64,000 nt of DNA from Micromonospora yangpuensis (GTDB lineage Bacteria > Actinomycetota > Actinomycetes > Mycobacteriales > Micromonosporaceae): the NCBI RefSeq assembly GCF_900091615.1, contig NZ_FMIA01000002.1, positions 2,418,001 through 2,482,000 of the forward strand, given 5' to 3'. Position numbers and translations under genes: made by a program. Below, one piece after another: positions 38,234-48,655 of this stretch (position 1 is the first letter of the stretch; every line of letters starts with the position of its first letter). The notes beneath the pieces were generated by a model. It was not told where the DNA came from, made no database searches, and was given only the letters and a program-made list of their open reading frames with translations.

Positions 38234-39094
38234 ACGAGTTGCCGGTGGGCCGGCGGATGGCGCACTGGCGGGTCCGGCGGAACATGACGCAGCAGCAGTT
38301 CGCCGACCGGATCGGCAAGTCCAAGAGCTGGGTGGACAAGGTCGAGCGTGGGGTACGCCGACTGGAACGGGTGTCCAGCCTGCGGGAGGCCGCCGAGGCG
38401 CTGCGGATCGACCTGGAGCCGCTGGTGGCACAGCAGCCCGGCCGGCCCGGTCCGGTCGCCAGCGGCCTGGAGGCGGTACGGACCGCGCTGGCGCGGTACC
38501 CGGAGGTGTTGGGGTTGCTGCCCGACCTGCTCGACGGGGTCCGCCAGGCGCGGGCCGTCCGGCCGGGACGGTTGGTCGAGGGCCTGCTGGTGTCGGCGTA
38601 CGGGCTGGTCGCGCTGGCCCTGGTGAAGGTGGACCAGAGGGAGTTGGCCTGGCTGGCCGCCGACCGGGGGATGACGCTAGCCCTGGCGGTGGACGATGCG
38701 CAGCTGGCCGCCGCCGCGACCGTACCGCTGTGTCAGGCGCTGCGGGCCGGCGGGCGGCGACACTCGGCGATGGAGGCGGCCCGGGTGGTCGCCACCGCCG
38801 CGCTCGGCGATCCGGCGGCGGCGACCCCGGCGGCACGAGCGGTTGCGGGCCGGGCCGGGGTGGCGGTGGCTGCCTACCGAGCATCGGGCGGCGTACCTGC
38901 TCGACGCGGCCCGGGCCTACGCCCTGGCCGGCGACATGCGTCGGGCCGGGCGGACCGTGCTCGACGCGGAGCGGACCGCCCGGGGCGAGGTCCACGACCG
39001 ACCCGAGGTACGCGACCTGGTCGCCGTGGTCGCCCGCGCACCGACCGCCCCGGCGGACCTGACCCGCCTCGCCGCCGACCTCCGGGTCAGCTGA
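38230..39094 (+). pseudogene. XRE/Cro-type regulator, internally deleted and frameshifted
   Basis: From GTG 38230 the frame encodes a helix-turn-helix (NMTQQQFADRIGKSKSWVDKVERG, ~residues 17-40 in shortened reading: TQQQFADRIGKSKSWV) and helical repeats up to about 38860. There the good protein switches to the +1 frame: the end WLPTEHRAAYLLDAARAYAL through LAADLRVS (TGA at 39094) is in another frame. Intact relatives, as I recall them, have about 60-70 residues between AARVVATAALGD-like and WLP-like parts, so a deletion with frameshift is likely. Left in its first frame the protein ends in Arg/Gly-rich nonsense at 39138. The DNA-binding half may still be made. Confidence 0.75.
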
Positions 39095-39112
39095 TTCCCG
39101 ATCGCGGCGTAC

Positions 39113-39136
39113 CGGAACCTGAAGTTCCGCTAATCT
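39113..39136 (+). promoter_or_regulatory. Operator-like inverted repeat and -10 before the leader peptide
   Basis: CGGAAC-CTGAA-GTTCCG (39113-39129) is a perfect 6-bp inverted repeat, directly followed by TAATCT (39131-39136), a good -10. The first ATG is at 39142, the expected transcription start. A protein bound to the repeat would cover the promoter spacer. The neighbouring XRE gene is an obvious but unproven candidate. Confidence 0.55.
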
Positions 39137-39141
39137 GACAG

Positions 39142-39240
39142 ATGAGGATGAATGTAGCGAAAAGGATTCGTGGCATGAATTGCTGGTACGTTCCGGAGAC
39201 CCGCTCGACAGTCGGGGTCGTCAGCGAGTTGTTGTCCTGA
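39142..39240 (+). CDS. Short leader peptide, coupled to the Wzy/WaaL-like gene
   Basis: ATG 39142 opens a 32-codon frame (MRMNVAKRIRGMNCWYVPET... to VVSELLS) that ends TGA 39238-39240, sharing its last base with the ATG of the next gene (TGATG). It would be read from a leaderless message starting at 39142, or from the internal ATG 39175, which has AAGGA upstream (21 codons). Function could be translational coupling or attenuation of the membrane protein. No family recognised. Confidence 0.5.
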   Translation: MRMNVAKRIRGMNCWYVPETRSTVGVVSELLS

Positions 39241-40613
39241 TGCCTGTCGACGTGCCGGACAGCGGGGAACTCGTCAGCCTTCTGGTGCTGGTCGGGATCC
39301 TGGTGCCCCTGCTGTGTTTGATTCCGGTCAACGCGGTGGTGGTCCTCTGGGGAGCGGTGTTACCGATCTACGCCACCAGCGGCGTGCAGACGCAGTTCTT
39401 CGACGCCGCCCGGGTCGGTTGCGCGGTCGTGGTGCTGCTGCGGACCCGACCGTCCGGCACGACGACCGGGTGGCGCAACGCCCGTAGCTGGTTGTTCCTG
39501 GTCGGTCTGCTCGGCTGCTACGTCGCGGTGGTCGGCCTGCTCCACGGCGACACCAAAACCCCGACCCTCGGCGTGTCGATGGTGTGTTCGGTGCTGGTCG
39601 CGGCGGTGGCGGCCAGACGGGCCGGACTGGGGGGGCAAATTCTGCTCGGCTACGCGCTCGGGGTGTGCTGCAGCGCGTCGGTGGTGTTGCTACAGGCGTT
39701 GGATCTACCCAATCCCGCGCGATCGATGAAGTTCAACGGGCGGCTGTGGGGGCTCGGTAGCAACGCCCCCCGGGTGTCGCTGCAGTTGGCGATCGGATGT
39801 GTGCTGCTGCTGGTACGGGGGCTGGGCGCGAAACCCGTCATCCAGTTGGCGGCATTCTCCGGGATGGCGGTGTGTTTCTCGGCACTGCTGGCCGTCGGCG
39901 GTCGGGAGGGCATCGCGGCGTTGGCGTGCGCGCTGGTGGTGATCATGTGCCAACGCCTGTTGCGGTGGTGGCAACTGGTGACGGGGGCGGGGGTACTCGC
40001 CGCAGCCGCTGTCGTGATCTCTGCCGTTGGCATCGAGATGACCACCATTGACCGGTTCTCCGACCCGTACATGGGCTCAGAGCCCGGATCGGGGGATTTC
40101 ACCACCGGCCGTGCCGCCCTGCTGGGGGAGTCCCTGACGGCGTTTTCGCGACACTGGCTGTTCGGCATCGGAACCGATCAGTTCCAGATCCTGTACAACT
40201 ATTCGGGCAGGTTCCATGGCGCGACGACACCGCACGTCGCGCCGCTGACCTTCGCCGTCGCGGCCGGGATCGTGGGTGGTGCGATCGCCACCTACCTGTT
40301 CTTTCGGCTGGCCCACCTGGTGTTCACCTCGACCACCCGGCCCGGTGACGCGCGGACGGCGACAGCGGGAGCCGTCGGCGCGGCCCTACTGGTCTCGGCG
40401 CTGCTGGAGCCGACAGGTCCCTTCCAGGGGGTGGAGTTGACCGTCCTCTCCGTGCTGGCGGTGACCGTGCTGTCCGAGCGTCTCGCCGCGCGGGGCACCC
40501 CGCGAGGGCGCTCCCACCGACTCCCCGCCGTACCGGTCGCCGGTGTACAGCGGGCGCCGATGCCGTCCCAAGCCCTTGGTGAACGGGGCACCCTTCTCTA
40601 CCCGAAGCGTTAA
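39240..40613 (+). CDS. O-antigen ligase/polymerase-like membrane protein (Wzy/WaaL superfamily)
   Basis: 457 residues from ATG 39240, about eleven membrane segments (LVSLLVLVGILVPLLCLIPV, SVLVAAVAARRAG, LACALVVIMCQRLL and others). The large outer loop at residues ~280-340 carries TGRAALLGESLTAFSRHWLFGIGTDQF, which resembles the Wzy_C/O-antigen ligase domain (R...W...P/GxGxxxF). It would join or polymerise lipid-linked glycans. Codon use is less extreme than in neighbours. The stop codon lies inside the palindromic repeat at 40609-40631, and the last ~20 residues are probably encoded by repeat-associated sequence. Confidence 0.82.
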   Translation: MPVDVPDSGELVSLLVLVGILVPLLCLIPVNAVVVLWGAVLPIYATSGVQTQFFDAARVGCAVVVLLRTRPSGTTTGWRNARSWLFLVGLLGCYVAVVGLLHGDTKTPTLGVSMVCSVLVAAVAARRAGLGGQILLGYALGVCCSASVVLLQALDLPNPARSMKFNGRLWGLGSNAPRVSLQLAIGCVLLLVRGLGAKPVIQLAAFSGMAVCFSALLAVGGREGIAALACALVVIMCQRLLRWWQLVTGAGVLAAAAVVISAVGIEMTTIDRFSDPYMGSEPGSGDFTTGRAALLGESLTAFSRHWLFGIGTDQFQILYNYSGRFHGATTPHVAPLTFAVAAGIVGGAIATYLFFRLAHLVFTSTTRPGDARTATAGAVGAALLVSALLEPTGPFQGVELTVLSVLAVTVLSERLAARGTPRGRSHRLPAVPVAGVQRAPMPSQALGERGTLLYPKR

Positions 40614-40631
40614 CAGGGGGCCCTTCCTTAC
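40609..40631 (-). repeat. 23-bp palindromic repeat, copy 2 (inverted)
   Basis: GTTAACAGGGGGCCCTTCCTTAC; its reverse complement matches the copy at 37830-37852 at 21 of 23 positions. It fills the 20-bp gap between two convergent genes and supplies the TAA of the upstream one. It may serve as a bidirectional terminator. Confidence 0.85.
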
Positions 40632-40633
40632 CG

Positions 40634-41833
40634 CTATCGGAGGGAGCGGTAGAGGTCGAGGGTGCGGCCGGCGACGGCGTCCCACGAAAAGTGCTCGACC
40701 GCCCGGGAACGGCCGGCCTTGCCCAGGGCGGCCGTCCGCGCCGGATCGGCAAGCAGCGTGGTGATCGCGAAGGCCAGGTCGGCGACGAAGCGCTCCGGGT
40801 CCAGCGGGGTGCCGGAGCCGTCGTCGGCCTGCTCGATCGGCACCAGCAGGCCGGTCTCGCCGTCGGCGACCACCTCCGGGATGCCGCCGGTGGCGGTGGC
40901 CACGACGGCGGTCTCGCAGGCCATCGCCTCCAGGTTGACGATCCCCATCGGCTCGTAGATCGACGGGCAGACGAAGACGGTGGCGTGCGTGAGCACCTGG
41001 ATCACCTCGGGCTTGGGCAGCATCTCGGCCACCCAGACCACCCCGGTACGGCCGGCCCGCAGCTCGGCCACCAGCGCCTCCACCTCGGCGGCGATCTCCG
41101 GGGTGTCCGGGGCGCCGGCGAGCAGCACGAGCTGGGTGTCGGCGGGCAGCTCCCGGGCGGCCCGCAGCAGGTAGGGCAGGCCCTTCTGCCGGGTGATCCG
41201 CCCCACGTAGACCACGCTGGGGCGGGCCGGGTCGACGCCGAGCCGGGTCAGCACGTCGGTGTCGTGGTCCGGGGCGTACTGGACGGTGTCGATGCCGTTG
41301 TGGATCACGTGCACCCGGTCCGGATCCACCGCCGGGTACGCGGCCAGCACGTCGCGCCGCATCCCCGCGCTGACCGCGATCACCGCGTCGGCGGCCTCGT
41401 ACGCGGTCCGCTCGACCCAGGAGGACAACGCGTACCCGCCGCCGAGCTGCTCGGCCTTCCACGGACGCAGCGGCTCCAGGCTGTGCGCGGTGACCACGTG
41501 CGGCACCCCGTGCAGCAGCTTGGCGGTGTGCCCGGCGAAGTTGGCGTACCAGGTGTGGCTGTGCACCACGTCGGTGCCGGCGCAGGCGGCGGCCATCTCC
41601 AGGTCGACGCCCATGGTGCGCAGGGCGGCGTTCGCGCCGGCCAGCCCGGCCGGGTCGGCGTACCCGGTGACGCCCGGTTCGGTGCGCGGCGCGCCGAAGC
41701 AGTGCACCCGCACGTCGGCGAGTCGGCGCAGCTCCCGGGCCAGGTACTCGACGTGCACCCCGGCGCCGCCGTACACCTCCGGCGGGTACTCCCGGGTCAG
41801 CAGGTCGACGCGCAGCGATGAGGAGTCGGTCAT
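40634..41833 (-). CDS. glgA: Glycogen synthase / alpha-maltose-1-phosphate synthase (GlgA/GlgM, GT4)
   Basis: 399 residues, starting LRVDLLTREYPPEVYGGAGVHVEYL. Donor-domain motifs: VVYVGRITRQKGLPYLL, FVCPSIYEPMGIVNLEAMAC. Length and style match mycobacterial GlgM (about 387 residues, GT4) rather than the ~477-residue GT5 GlgA. GlgM makes maltose-1-phosphate from ADP-glucose and glucose-1-phosphate, the substrate of GlgE encoded 3.3 kb away. Divergent from glgC, as in mycobacteria. ATG 41833 is eight bases after TAGGGT, so the transcript is probably nearly leaderless. Confidence 0.92.
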   Translation of the reverse strand: MTDSSSLRVDLLTREYPPEVYGGAGVHVEYLARELRRLADVRVHCFGAPRTEPGVTGYADPAGLAGANAALRTMGVDLEMAAACAGTDVVHSHTWYANFAGHTAKLLHGVPHVVTAHSLEPLRPWKAEQLGGGYALSSWVERTAYEAADAVIAVSAGMRRDVLAAYPAVDPDRVHVIHNGIDTVQYAPDHDTDVLTRLGVDPARPSVVYVGRITRQKGLPYLLRAARELPADTQLVLLAGAPDTPEIAAEVEALVAELRAGRTGVVWVAEMLPKPEVIQVLTHATVFVCPSIYEPMGIVNLEAMACETAVVATATGGIPEVVADGETGLLVPIEQADDGSGTPLDPERFVADLAFAITTLLADPARTAALGKAGRSRAVEHFSWDAVAGRTLDLYRSLR

Positions 41834-41841
41834 GACCTCGC

Positions 41842-41899
41842 ACCCTAGTGCAGAAGACTCGTCGTACGAGTGGTGAAGTCGGACGCGGGTGGTTAGCGT
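41842..41899. promoter_or_regulatory. Divergent glgA/glgC promoters with a central palindrome
   Basis: Minus strand TAGGGT (41842-41847) lies eight bases before glgA; plus strand TAGCGT (41894-41899) lies six bases before glgC. Between them ACTCGT-CGT-ACGAGT (41857-41871) is a perfect inverted repeat placed to control both. No ribosome sites are seen, so both messages look leaderless. Confidence 0.55.
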
Positions 41900-41905
41900 C
41901 TGACC

Positions 41906-43138
41906 ATGGCTGCGAAGGTGCTTGCGATCGTCCTGGCGGGAGGCGAGGGTAAGCGCCTCATGCCGCTGACCACCGACCGGGCGAAACCCGCTGTCCCGTT
42001 CGGCGGGATGTACCGGATGGTGGATTTCGTCCTCTCCAACCTGGCGAACGCCGGTTATATCAAGATCGTCGTGTTGACCCAGTACAAGTCGCACTCGCTG
42101 GACCGGCACATCACCAAGACCTGGCGGATGTCGACCCTGCTGGGCAACTACGTCACCCCGGTGCCGGCGCAGCAGCGTCGGGGCCCGTGGTGGTTCGCCG
42201 GCTCGGCCGACGCGATCTACCAGAGCCTCAACCTGGTCCACGACGAGCAGCCCGACCACGTCATCGTCTTCGGTGCCGACCACATCTACCGGATGGACCC
42301 CCGGCAGATGGTCGAGGACCACATCGCCTCCGGCGCGGCGGTGACGGTGGCGGGCATCCGTCAACCGCTCTCCACCGCCGACCAGTTCGGGGTGATCGAG
42401 GTCGGCGAGGACGGCCGCCGGATCCGGGCGTTCCGGGAGAAGCCCACCGACGCCGTCGGCCTGCCCGACGCACCCGACGAGATCTACGCCTCGATGGGCA
42501 ACTACGTCTTCACCACCAAGGCGCTGCTGGAGGCGGTGGAGACCGACGCGGCGGACAAGACCAGCAAGCACGACATGGGCGGCAGCATCATCCCGATGCT
42601 TGTCGAGCGGGGCGAGGCCAACGTCTACGACTTCCGCGACAACGAGGTCCCCGGCAGCACCGACCGGGACCGGGGCTACTGGCGCGACGTGGGGACGCTC
42701 GACTCGTTCTACGACGCGCACATGGATCTGATCAACGTGCACCCGATCTTCAACCTCTACAACTTCGAGTGGCCGATCTACACCGAGCAGCCGCCGTACC
42801 CGCCGGCGAAGTTCGTCCACCAGTGGGGGGAGCGGGTCGGCCGGGCGGTCGGTTCGATGGTCTCGCCCGGTGCGGTGATCTCCGGCTCGCTGGTGGAGAA
42901 CTCGATCGTCTCGCCCAAGGTCAAGGTCCACTCCTGGGCGCACGTCGACGGTTCGGTGCTGATGGAGGGGGTGGACATCGGCCGGCACGCCGTGGTCCGC
43001 CGGGCCATCCTGGACAAGAACGTGGTCGTTCCCGAGGGCACCGAGATCGGTGTCGACCTGGAGAAGGACCGCCAGCGCTACACCGTGTCCGACAATGGCA
43101 TCGTGGTGATCGGCAAGGGTCAACGCGTCGAGCCGTGA
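41906..43138 (+). CDS. glgC: Glucose-1-phosphate adenylyltransferase
   Basis: 410 residues. N-terminal nucleotidyltransferase with [51 protein letters not shown] and [19 protein letters not shown]; the C-terminal part is a short left-handed beta-helix for allosteric binding. It makes ADP-glucose, feeding GlgM. First gene of a unit with pgm (31 bp downstream). Confidence 0.96.
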   Translation: MAAKVLAIVLAGGEGKRLMPLTTDRAKPAVPFGGMYRMVDFVLSNLANAGYIKIVVLTQYKSHSLDRHITKTWRMSTLLGNYVTPVPAQQRRGPWWFAGSADAIYQSLNLVHDEQPDHVIVFGADHIYRMDPRQMVEDHIASGAAVTVAGIRQPLSTADQFGVIEVGEDGRRIRAFREKPTDAVGLPDAPDEIYASMGNYVFTTKALLEAVETDAADKTSKHDMGGSIIPMLVERGEANVYDFRDNEVPGSTDRDRGYWRDVGTLDSFYDAHMDLINVHPIFNLYNFEWPIYTEQPPYPPAKFVHQWGERVGRAVGSMVSPGAVISGSLVENSIVSPKVKVHSWAHVDGSVLMEGVDIGRHAVVRRAILDKNVVVPEGTEIGVDLEKDRQRYTVSDNGIVVIGKGQRVEP

Positions 43139-43169
43139 GCCGTCCACCGAACTCAGGAGGTACCCCGAA

Positions 43170-44813
<1,644 letters not shown>

Positions 44814-44907
44814 CCGACGTCACCACCGCTTCGCCCGGGTCGTTGGGTCTGCTGTCGGCACCGTACCGGTGCCCGCATCCCGACTCACGACCTGCGGCGA
44901 GGCAACG

Positions 44908-47094
44908 ATGGCGTGGCGCACGGCGCCGACGGCGACGCGACCGGGCGTCCGCGGTCAGGGCGATTCCCGGGCCGGTTTCCCGGTCGGCTTCCGGGCCGAC
45001 ATCGAGGGCCTGCGGGCGGTGGCGGTGCTGCTGGTGCTCGTCGGACACGCCGCCCCGGCGGTGCTGCCCGGCGGCTACGTCGGGGTGGACGTCTTCTTCG
45101 TCATCTCCGGTTTCCTGATCACCGGACTGCTCGCCGAGGAGCTGGACCGCACCGGGCGGATCTCGCTGACCGCCTTCTACGCCCGCCGGGCCCGCCGCCT
45201 GCTGCCGGCGGCGGGCCTCGTGCTGCTGGCCAGCCTGCTGCTCGCCTTCCTCTTCCTGCCCCGGGTGCGGTGGGCCTCGACCGGCTGGGACGTGGTGGCC
45301 AGCGCCCTGTACGTGATGAACTGGCGGCTGGCCGAGCGGGCGGTGGACTACCTGGCCGTCGGGCAGGCGGACAGCCTGCTGCAGCACTACTGGTCGCTGG
45401 CGGTGGAGGAGCAGTTCTACCTGCTCTGGCCGCTGCTGATGATCGTGGTGGCCACCGGCTTCGGTCGCCGTCGTGCCGCCCGGGTGGCCGGTTCCGCCGG
45501 CCTGTCGGGTTGGCTGCTGCTGGGCGTGGCCGCCGTCGGCATCCCGTCGTTCGTCTGGTCGGTGCTGTCGACCGCCAGCGCCCCGGAGCGGGCCTACTTC
45601 GTCACCACCACCCGGCTCTGGGAGTTGGCGCTCGGTGCCGTGGTGGCCGTACTCGGTCTGCGGTGGGGTCGGCTGCCGAGTGCGCTCGGTGCGACCCTGG
45701 CCTGGCTGGGTCTCGCCGCGATCGGCGTGGCGGCCGTGCTGTTCGGCGCGGACACCCGGTTTCCCGGGGCGCTCGCCCTGCTGCCGACCCTCGGGGCCGC
45801 CGCGGTGATCGTCGGCGGGCTACGGCCGGGCCGGGCCGGACCGGGCCGGCTGCTCGGGCTGCGGCCGATGCGGGCGGTCGGCGCGCTCTCCTACTCGCTC
45901 TACCTCTGGCACTGGCCACTGCTCGTCGCCGCCGGGGCGTACTTCGGCGAACTGGCCACCCCGGCCGCGATCGGGGTCGTCGCCTTCGCCGTGCTGCCGG
46001 CCGTGCTCACCCACCGGTACCTGGAGCAGCCGGTACGCCGGGCACCGCTGTTCACCTACCACCCCGGTGCGGCCCTGCAGCTCGGCGCCACCTGCACCGG
46101 GTTCGCCCTGGTCGCCGGGCTGCTGTTCCAGTTCACCGTCTGGCCGCCCGCACCGCGCCCCGGTGCGCTGGTGCTGCCGCCGCTGGACGCCTCCTCCGCC
46201 GCGCCGGGCCGGAGCACGCCGGCCGTGCCACTGACCGGTGCGGCGGTGCTGGCGCAGGATCCCCGGGACGACCCGAAGGGCGCGCCGGTCGACCGGGTAC
46301 CGACGATCACCCCCGACCCCACCGTCGCGTACCAGGACGTCGCGGACGTGTACCGGCAGGACTGCATCTCCCCGGGTGACGACGCCACCGTCCTGGAGTG
46401 CGTCTACGGCGACCGCGACGCGGAGTACGTCGTCGCCCTCGCCGGGGACTCCCACGCGGCCCAGTGGGTGCCGGCGATGCAGGCGGTGGCCGAGGCCAAC
46501 GGGTGGCGACTGGTCACCTACCTGAAGACCGGCTGCCCGTACCAGGAGATGCCGATACCGGTCGGCCGGGGTGACGCGCTCTACCGGACGTGCGTCGAGT
46601 GGAACGACCGGTTGCGGCCCCGGCTCACCGTGAGCGCCAAGCCGGATCTGCTCGTGCTCTCCAACGTGACGTACCGGCCGTTCGAGGACGGCCGCCTGGT
46701 CCCCGGTGAGGAGGGCCTGGCCAGGTCGGTGCGGGCGATGAAGGCGACCTGGTCGCAGGCGGTCCGGGCCGGCGTGCCGGTCGTCCTGATCAGGGACATC
46801 CCCTATCAGGACATGGACGTGCCCGAGTGCGTGTCACGCCATCCCGAGCGGTTGACCACCTGCACCACCGCGCGACGCGAGGCGCTGGAACCCGGCGAGG
46901 CGCAGGCCCGCGCCGCCGGGCAGGCGTCCGGGGTGCGACTGGTCGACCTGACCGACGCGATCTGTCCCACGCAGCGCTGCGCGCCGGTCATCGGGGGAGT
47001 GCTGGTCTACCGGGACACCAGTCACCTCACCGCCACGTACGTGCAGACGTTGGCGCCCCGACTGCGCGACGCGCTCGAACGGGTCGCCTCGTGA
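44908..47094 (+). CDS. OafA/YrhL-type acyltransferase with C-terminal SGNH domain
   Basis: 728 residues from ATG 44908 (GAGG six bases upstream; GTG 44869 would add 13). Residues ~40-410 are an acyltransferase-3 membrane domain: FRADIEGLRAVAVLLVLVGH, YVGVDVFFVISGFLITGLL, YARRARRLLPAA. A periplasm-like linker follows, then an SGNH domain with ALAGDSHAAQWVPAM (nucleophile Ser) and YRDTSHLTATYV (Asp-x2-His). Such proteins O-acetylate surface glycans. Followed at its stop codon by the repeat that begins the flippase gene. Confidence 0.92.
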   Translation: MAWRTAPTATRPGVRGQGDSRAGFPVGFRADIEGLRAVAVLLVLVGHAAPAVLPGGYVGVDVFFVISGFLITGLLAEELDRTGRISLTAFYARRARRLLPAAGLVLLASLLLAFLFLPRVRWASTGWDVVASALYVMNWRLAERAVDYLAVGQADSLLQHYWSLAVEEQFYLLWPLLMIVVATGFGRRRAARVAGSAGLSGWLLLGVAAVGIPSFVWSVLSTASAPERAYFVTTTRLWELALGAVVAVLGLRWGRLPSALGATLAWLGLAAIGVAAVLFGADTRFPGALALLPTLGAAAVIVGGLRPGRAGPGRLLGLRPMRAVGALSYSLYLWHWPLLVAAGAYFGELATPAAIGVVAFAVLPAVLTHRYLEQPVRRAPLFTYHPGAALQLGATCTGFALVAGLLFQFTVWPPAPRPGALVLPPLDASSAAPGRSTPAVPLTGAAVLAQDPRDDPKGAPVDRVPTITPDPTVAYQDVADVYRQDCISPGDDATVLECVYGDRDAEYVVALAGDSHAAQWVPAMQAVAEANGWRLVTYLKTGCPYQEMPIPVGRGDALYRTCVEWNDRLRPRLTVSAKPDLLVLSNVTYRPFEDGRLVPGEEGLARSVRAMKATWSQAVRAGVPVVLIRDIPYQDMDVPECVSRHPERLTTCTTARREALEPGEAQARAAGQASGVRLVDLTDAICPTQRCAPVIGGVLVYRDTSHLTATYVQTLAPRLRDALERVAS

Positions 47095-47191
47095 GCCGCT
47101 GGGCGTGCCGGTCGCCGAGCCGCTGGGCGCGCCCGTGCCGGTCGCCGAGTCGCCGGGCGTGCCCGTGCCGGTCGCCGAGCCGCTGAGCACG
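47092..47191 (+). repeat. 30-bp tandem repeat (about 3.2 copies)
   Basis: GTGCCGGTCGCCGAG recurs at 47105, 47135 and 47165 with 30-base period, with a partial unit on the left starting at the stop codon of the acyltransferase. In the flippase frame it encodes a PVPVAEPLG-type decapeptide three times. Confidence 0.9.
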
Positions 47192-48655
47192 GTGTCGCGG
47201 GACGGGCGGCACCGCCGGCCGCCGGACCGCCGGGCGCCCTCGGCCGCGCGGAGCCGGCGGATGCTCTCCGGCGTCGTTGCCGCCGTGTTCGGACGCGGGG
47301 TCGCCGCGCTGATGCCGTTGGCGCTCGTCCCGGTCACCCTGCCCTACCTGGGGGCCGCCCGGTACGGGCTGTGGATGACGGTGACCGCGTTCACCGGCAT
47401 GGCGGCCTTCGCCGATCTCGGGCTGGGCAACGGCCTGTTGACCAAGCTGGCCCCGTGCCACTCGACAGGCGACACCCGGCGCGGTCGCCGGTACGTCTCC
47501 ACCGCCTACGCGATGCTCGGCGCGTTGGCCGGGGTCGGCTGCCTGCTGCTCTGGTCGCTGTCGGGTCTGGTCGACTGGGCCGGGCTGGTCAACGCCGACC
47601 CGTCGGCCGCGGGCGAGGCGCACGCGGTCGTGCTGGTCTGCCTGACCGCCTTCCTGGTGAACCTGCCGCTGGCCCTGGTGGTGCAGGTGCAGTACGCCTG
47701 TCAGGAGGTGGGGCGCAGCAGCCTCTGGCAGGCGGTGGGCGGGTTGACCGCCGTACCCCTGGTGCTCGGCGCGATCCAGCTGCGCCTGTCACCGCTGGTG
47801 GTGATCGGCGCCACGGTCTGCGCCCCGATCCTGACCAACCTGGCGAACAGCGTCTGGCTCTACACCCGACGGCTGCCCGGGTACGCCCCCCGGCCGGGTC
47901 ACGTCGACCGCTCGGTGGCCCGCGAACTCGGGCGCCTCGGTGGGGTCTTCGTGGTCCTGGCCCTGCTGGGCGCGGTGGCTACCAACATCGACGCGCTGAT
48001 CGTCGCGCACACCCTGGGCCTGGCGGCGGTGACCAGCTACTCCGTGCCGGCCAGGCTGTGCGCCCTGCTCGGCATGGTCGTCGCGGTGCTCAACGCGCCG
48101 CTCTGGCCGGCCACCGCCGACGCGCTCACCCACGGCGACGAGACCTGGGTACGGCGGACGACCCGCCGGATGACCGTCGTCTCGACGTCGGTGATGCTGA
48201 CCGCCTGTGCGCTTGTGGTGTCCACCGGGGACCTGCTGCTCTCGGTGGGCCTGCCCGGCGGCCTGCCGGAGGTGGACCGCTGGCTGTTCGCGGGGCTGGC
48301 CGGCTGGTGGTTGCTGCTGGCCCTGATCTCGCCGAGGTTCATGGTGCAGAACGCGCTGGGGGTGCTCTGGCCGCAGGTGGTGGGCTGGCTCGGCTACCTC
48401 GCCCTGGCGCTGCCGGTGAAGTGGTACGGGGCGACCCGCGTCGGCCTGGTGGCGGTCCCGTTCGTCGGGGTCGCCGGCTACCTGGTCACGATCGTGCCCG
48501 CTGCGCTGGTCGGATACCGGCTGGCGCTGCGTGACCGGTGGCCGGCGTCGGCTGCGTCAGCGCGACCGGCGCCGGGTGGGCCAGCGCGACCGGCAGCATC
48601 GACACCAGACCCAACGTCAACAGGGCGACCGGTGACGTCTCCCAGTGGCCGGTGA
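47105..48655 (+). CDS. Wzx-type polysaccharide flippase
   Basis: Up to 516 residues. From about residue 55 there are twelve to fourteen membrane segments (GVVAAVFGRGVAALMPLALVPV, YGLWMTVTAFTGMAAFADLGLGNGL, GAVATNIDALIVAHTLGLAAVTSYS), typical of MATE/MOP-type lipid-linked oligosaccharide flippases. The N-terminus is the 30-bp repeat region; the start is uncertain (GTG 47105, 47135, 47165 or 47191). The Ala/Pro-rich C-terminal ~40 residues overlap the convergent ligase gene by 170 bp, unusual for two real genes. Confidence 0.85.
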   Translation: MPVAEPLGAPVPVAESPGVPVPVAEPLSTVSRDGRHRRPPDRRAPSAARSRRMLSGVVAAVFGRGVAALMPLALVPVTLPYLGAARYGLWMTVTAFTGMAAFADLGLGNGLLTKLAPCHSTGDTRRGRRYVSTAYAMLGALAGVGCLLLWSLSGLVDWAGLVNADPSAAGEAHAVVLVCLTAFLVNLPLALVVQVQYACQEVGRSSLWQAVGGLTAVPLVLGAIQLRLSPLVVIGATVCAPILTNLANSVWLYTRRLPGYAPRPGHVDRSVARELGRLGGVFVVLALLGAVATNIDALIVAHTLGLAAVTSYSVPARLCALLGMVVAVLNAPLWPATADALTHGDETWVRRTTRRMTVVSTSVMLTACALVVSTGDLLLSVGLPGGLPEVDRWLFAGLAGWWLLLALISPRFMVQNALGVLWPQVVGWLGYLALALPVKWYGATRVGLVAVPFVGVAGYLVTIVPAALVGYRLALRDRWPASAASARPAPGGPARPAASTPDPTSTGRPVTSPSGR

